From CAZHMN01 sp964533705 (lineage in GTDB: Bacteria; Electryoneota; B3-LCP): a DNA stretch of 6,463 bases. The first letter of the stretch is position 1; every line of letters begins with the position of its first letter. The notes beneath the pieces are model-generated. The model was not told the origin of the DNA and ran no database searches. It saw only the letters and a program-made list of their open reading frames with translations. A program made the translations under genes and the position numbers. Shown piece by piece: positions 5,665 to 6,463 of this stretch. Where the stretch lies: contig CAZHMN010000123.1 of assembly GCA_964533705.1 (NCBI GenBank), forward strand, positions 1 through 6,463, given 5' to 3'.

Positions 5665-6463
5665 TCAATTGATTCTTTTAGCTCCCAGACAGCGAATCAG
5701 CTCGGTTTCCAAGGGATCTTCCTCCGAGTTCACTGCCGCCAGTTTTTCCGCTTCGGATTCGGGCAGCCGTTCAACGCGAAATCTAAGCGGGGCGTTGAAG
5801 AAGCGCTGCAAACCGGAATCCAGATTGCCGGCTGCAGCAACCTTTTGCAATCTTTCGAGCTGAAGATCGTGCAGGTCGTTTCCGAAGCCGACAGACAGCG
5901 CGCCGTCTTCCAGCTTGAACGGCCTTCCGAGCTTCAACTGACAGGCCAGGGGCATCCTCCCTTCGCAGATTTGATCCACGATTTCGTGCCAGCGCGATCG
6001 AATGGAGGTCAGATCCAGTGTAACCCCGCTCTGGGGCGGAGGATTTTCCCCATTCGGATTGGCGTTACTCGTGGTCTGCGGTGTCTGCGGATTGGCGTGG
6101 GCGCTCCGCTTGGCGGAGGGCCTGGTTGTCGCTTCTCTGCGCGCTGCTGATCCCGCCTGAGCGGGATTGCTCCGGATTTCGTCCAGCAGTTCCTCAATCT
6201 GGACGGTGTGCTCCAGAGATACCAACCGCAACAGGGTCAGTTCCAATTTCAAGCGCGGCTGCGGGTGGCGCCGGATCTCGTTAAAGGCTTCCTGTAAGAT
6301 AGCCAGAATCCGAAGGAGGTCTTTCAGATCGAAGCTGCCGGCTTGTTCTGTATAGCGGTCACGGACCGCTTTTGGAGCCTCGATAAATGCCGCGGCATTG
6401 CTGTCCCGAGCTTTCAGGAAATTCAGGAAATGGTCTGTAAGCCCTCGCAAGAATTCCCGGGGG
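5665..6463 (-). CDS. dnaX: DNA polymerase III subunit gamma/tau, C-terminal part (5' end outside window)
   Basis: This is the C-terminal 265 residues of the clamp-loader ATPase subunit, which loads the sliding clamp and organises the replisome. The frame stays open to the right edge. The visible N-terminus reads PREFLRGLTDHFLNFLKARD, the usual start of the DnaX domain III (collar) region, so the TTG at 6448-6450 is an internal leucine codon and not a start. The collar covers about residues 1-95 of the fragment and includes the family motif PRLKLELTLLRL (69-80). A low-complexity Asn/Pro/Thr/Ser/Gln linker follows (about 98-147), then a globular C-terminal domain (about 148-265). The ATPase domain lies off the window. 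The stop is TGA, 38 bp before ybaB. I saw no slippery heptamer next to the linker hairpin, so there is no local evidence for frameshifted gamma/tau forms. The family call is strong and is supported by the ybaB-recR neighbours. Confidence 0.93.
   Translation of the reverse strand, partial: PREFLRGLTDHFLNFLKARDSNAAAFIEAPKAVRDRYTEQAGSFDLKDLLRILAILQEAFNEIRRHPQPRLKLELTLLRLVSLEHTVQIEELLDEIRSNPAQAGSAARREATTRPSAKRSAHANPQTPQTTSNANPNGENPPPQSGVTLDLTSIRSRWHEIVDQICEGRMPLACQLKLGRPFKLEDGALSVGFGNDLHDLQLERLQKVAAAGNLDSGLQRFFNAPLRFRVERLPESEAEKLAAVNSEEDPLETELIRCLGAKRIN
6150..6167. repeat. Perfect short hairpin inside the dnaX linker
   Basis: ATCCCGC-CTGA-GCGGGAT is a perfect 7-bp GC-rich stem with a 4-nt loop. 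It lies where the DnaX collar domain passes into the low-complexity linker (fragment residues 99-105, NPAQAGS). No T-run follows and no slippery heptamer precedes it. It may be chance, a pause structure or a small palindromic insertion tolerated in a variable linker. Confidence 0.4.

Noticed and set aside
6448..6450. TTG as the start of the right-edge gene
   Set aside because: The frame continues upstream with PREF, and together with the next residues this gives the conserved DnaX REFLRGL motif, so the gene is cut by the window edge.
1..6463. CRISPR array, tRNA or rRNA genes, insertion sequence or defence genes
   Set aside because: No regularly spaced repeats, cloverleaf-like segments, transposase or nuclease motifs were seen; the window is filled by housekeeping and metabolic genes.

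Overview
The window looks like ordinary chromosome from a bacterium with an anaerobic, ferredoxin-based central metabolism. All eight well-supported genes lie on the minus strand, so transcription runs from the right edge to the left. The order is dnaX (5' end off the right edge) > ybaB/ebfC > recR > [191-bp AT-rich gap] > porG > porD > porA > porB > pgsA > pgpA > rho-independent terminator. Base composition is mid-GC. The host cannot be named from this sequence alone. The four-subunit 2-oxoacid:ferredoxin oxidoreductase and the gene order would suit an uncultivated Gram-negative lineage, for example one in the FCB superphylum. That is an inference of low to moderate confidence.

Right part (4668-6463): a DNA replication and repair block. 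It holds the C-terminal 265 residues of the DNA polymerase III gamma/tau clamp-loader subunit, the small nucleoid-associated protein YbaB/EbfC and the recombination mediator RecR. This trio is a widely conserved bacterial neighbourhood, and the genes are 38 and 20 bp apart.

Middle part (1362-4476): a complete gamma-delta-alpha-beta pyruvate (2-oxoacid):ferredoxin oxidoreductase. All expected thiamine pyrophosphate (TPP) and iron-sulfur motifs are intact: two 4Fe-4S motifs in PorD, four cluster cysteines in PorB, and the YPITP and substrate-arginine motifs in PorA. porG and porD overlap by ATGA. The 191-bp region before porG is the likeliest place for a separate promoter.

Left part (223-1321): pgsA and pgpA carry out consecutive steps of phosphatidylglycerol synthesis, making phosphatidylglycerophosphate and then dephosphorylating it. 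They follow porB after short gaps. por, pgsA and pgpA may therefore be co-transcribed and stop at the strong hairpin at 121-164.

Left edge (1-120): no securely identified gene. It contains two near-adjacent perfect hairpins (14-29 and 46-65) that look like a dispersed double-palindrome repeat, and short open frames on both strands reach the edge. I found no sign of a novel defence, mobile or biosynthetic system. The most interesting points are the edge repeat, the strand asymmetry of the terminator, the structured gap before porG and a perfect hairpin inside the dnaX linker.
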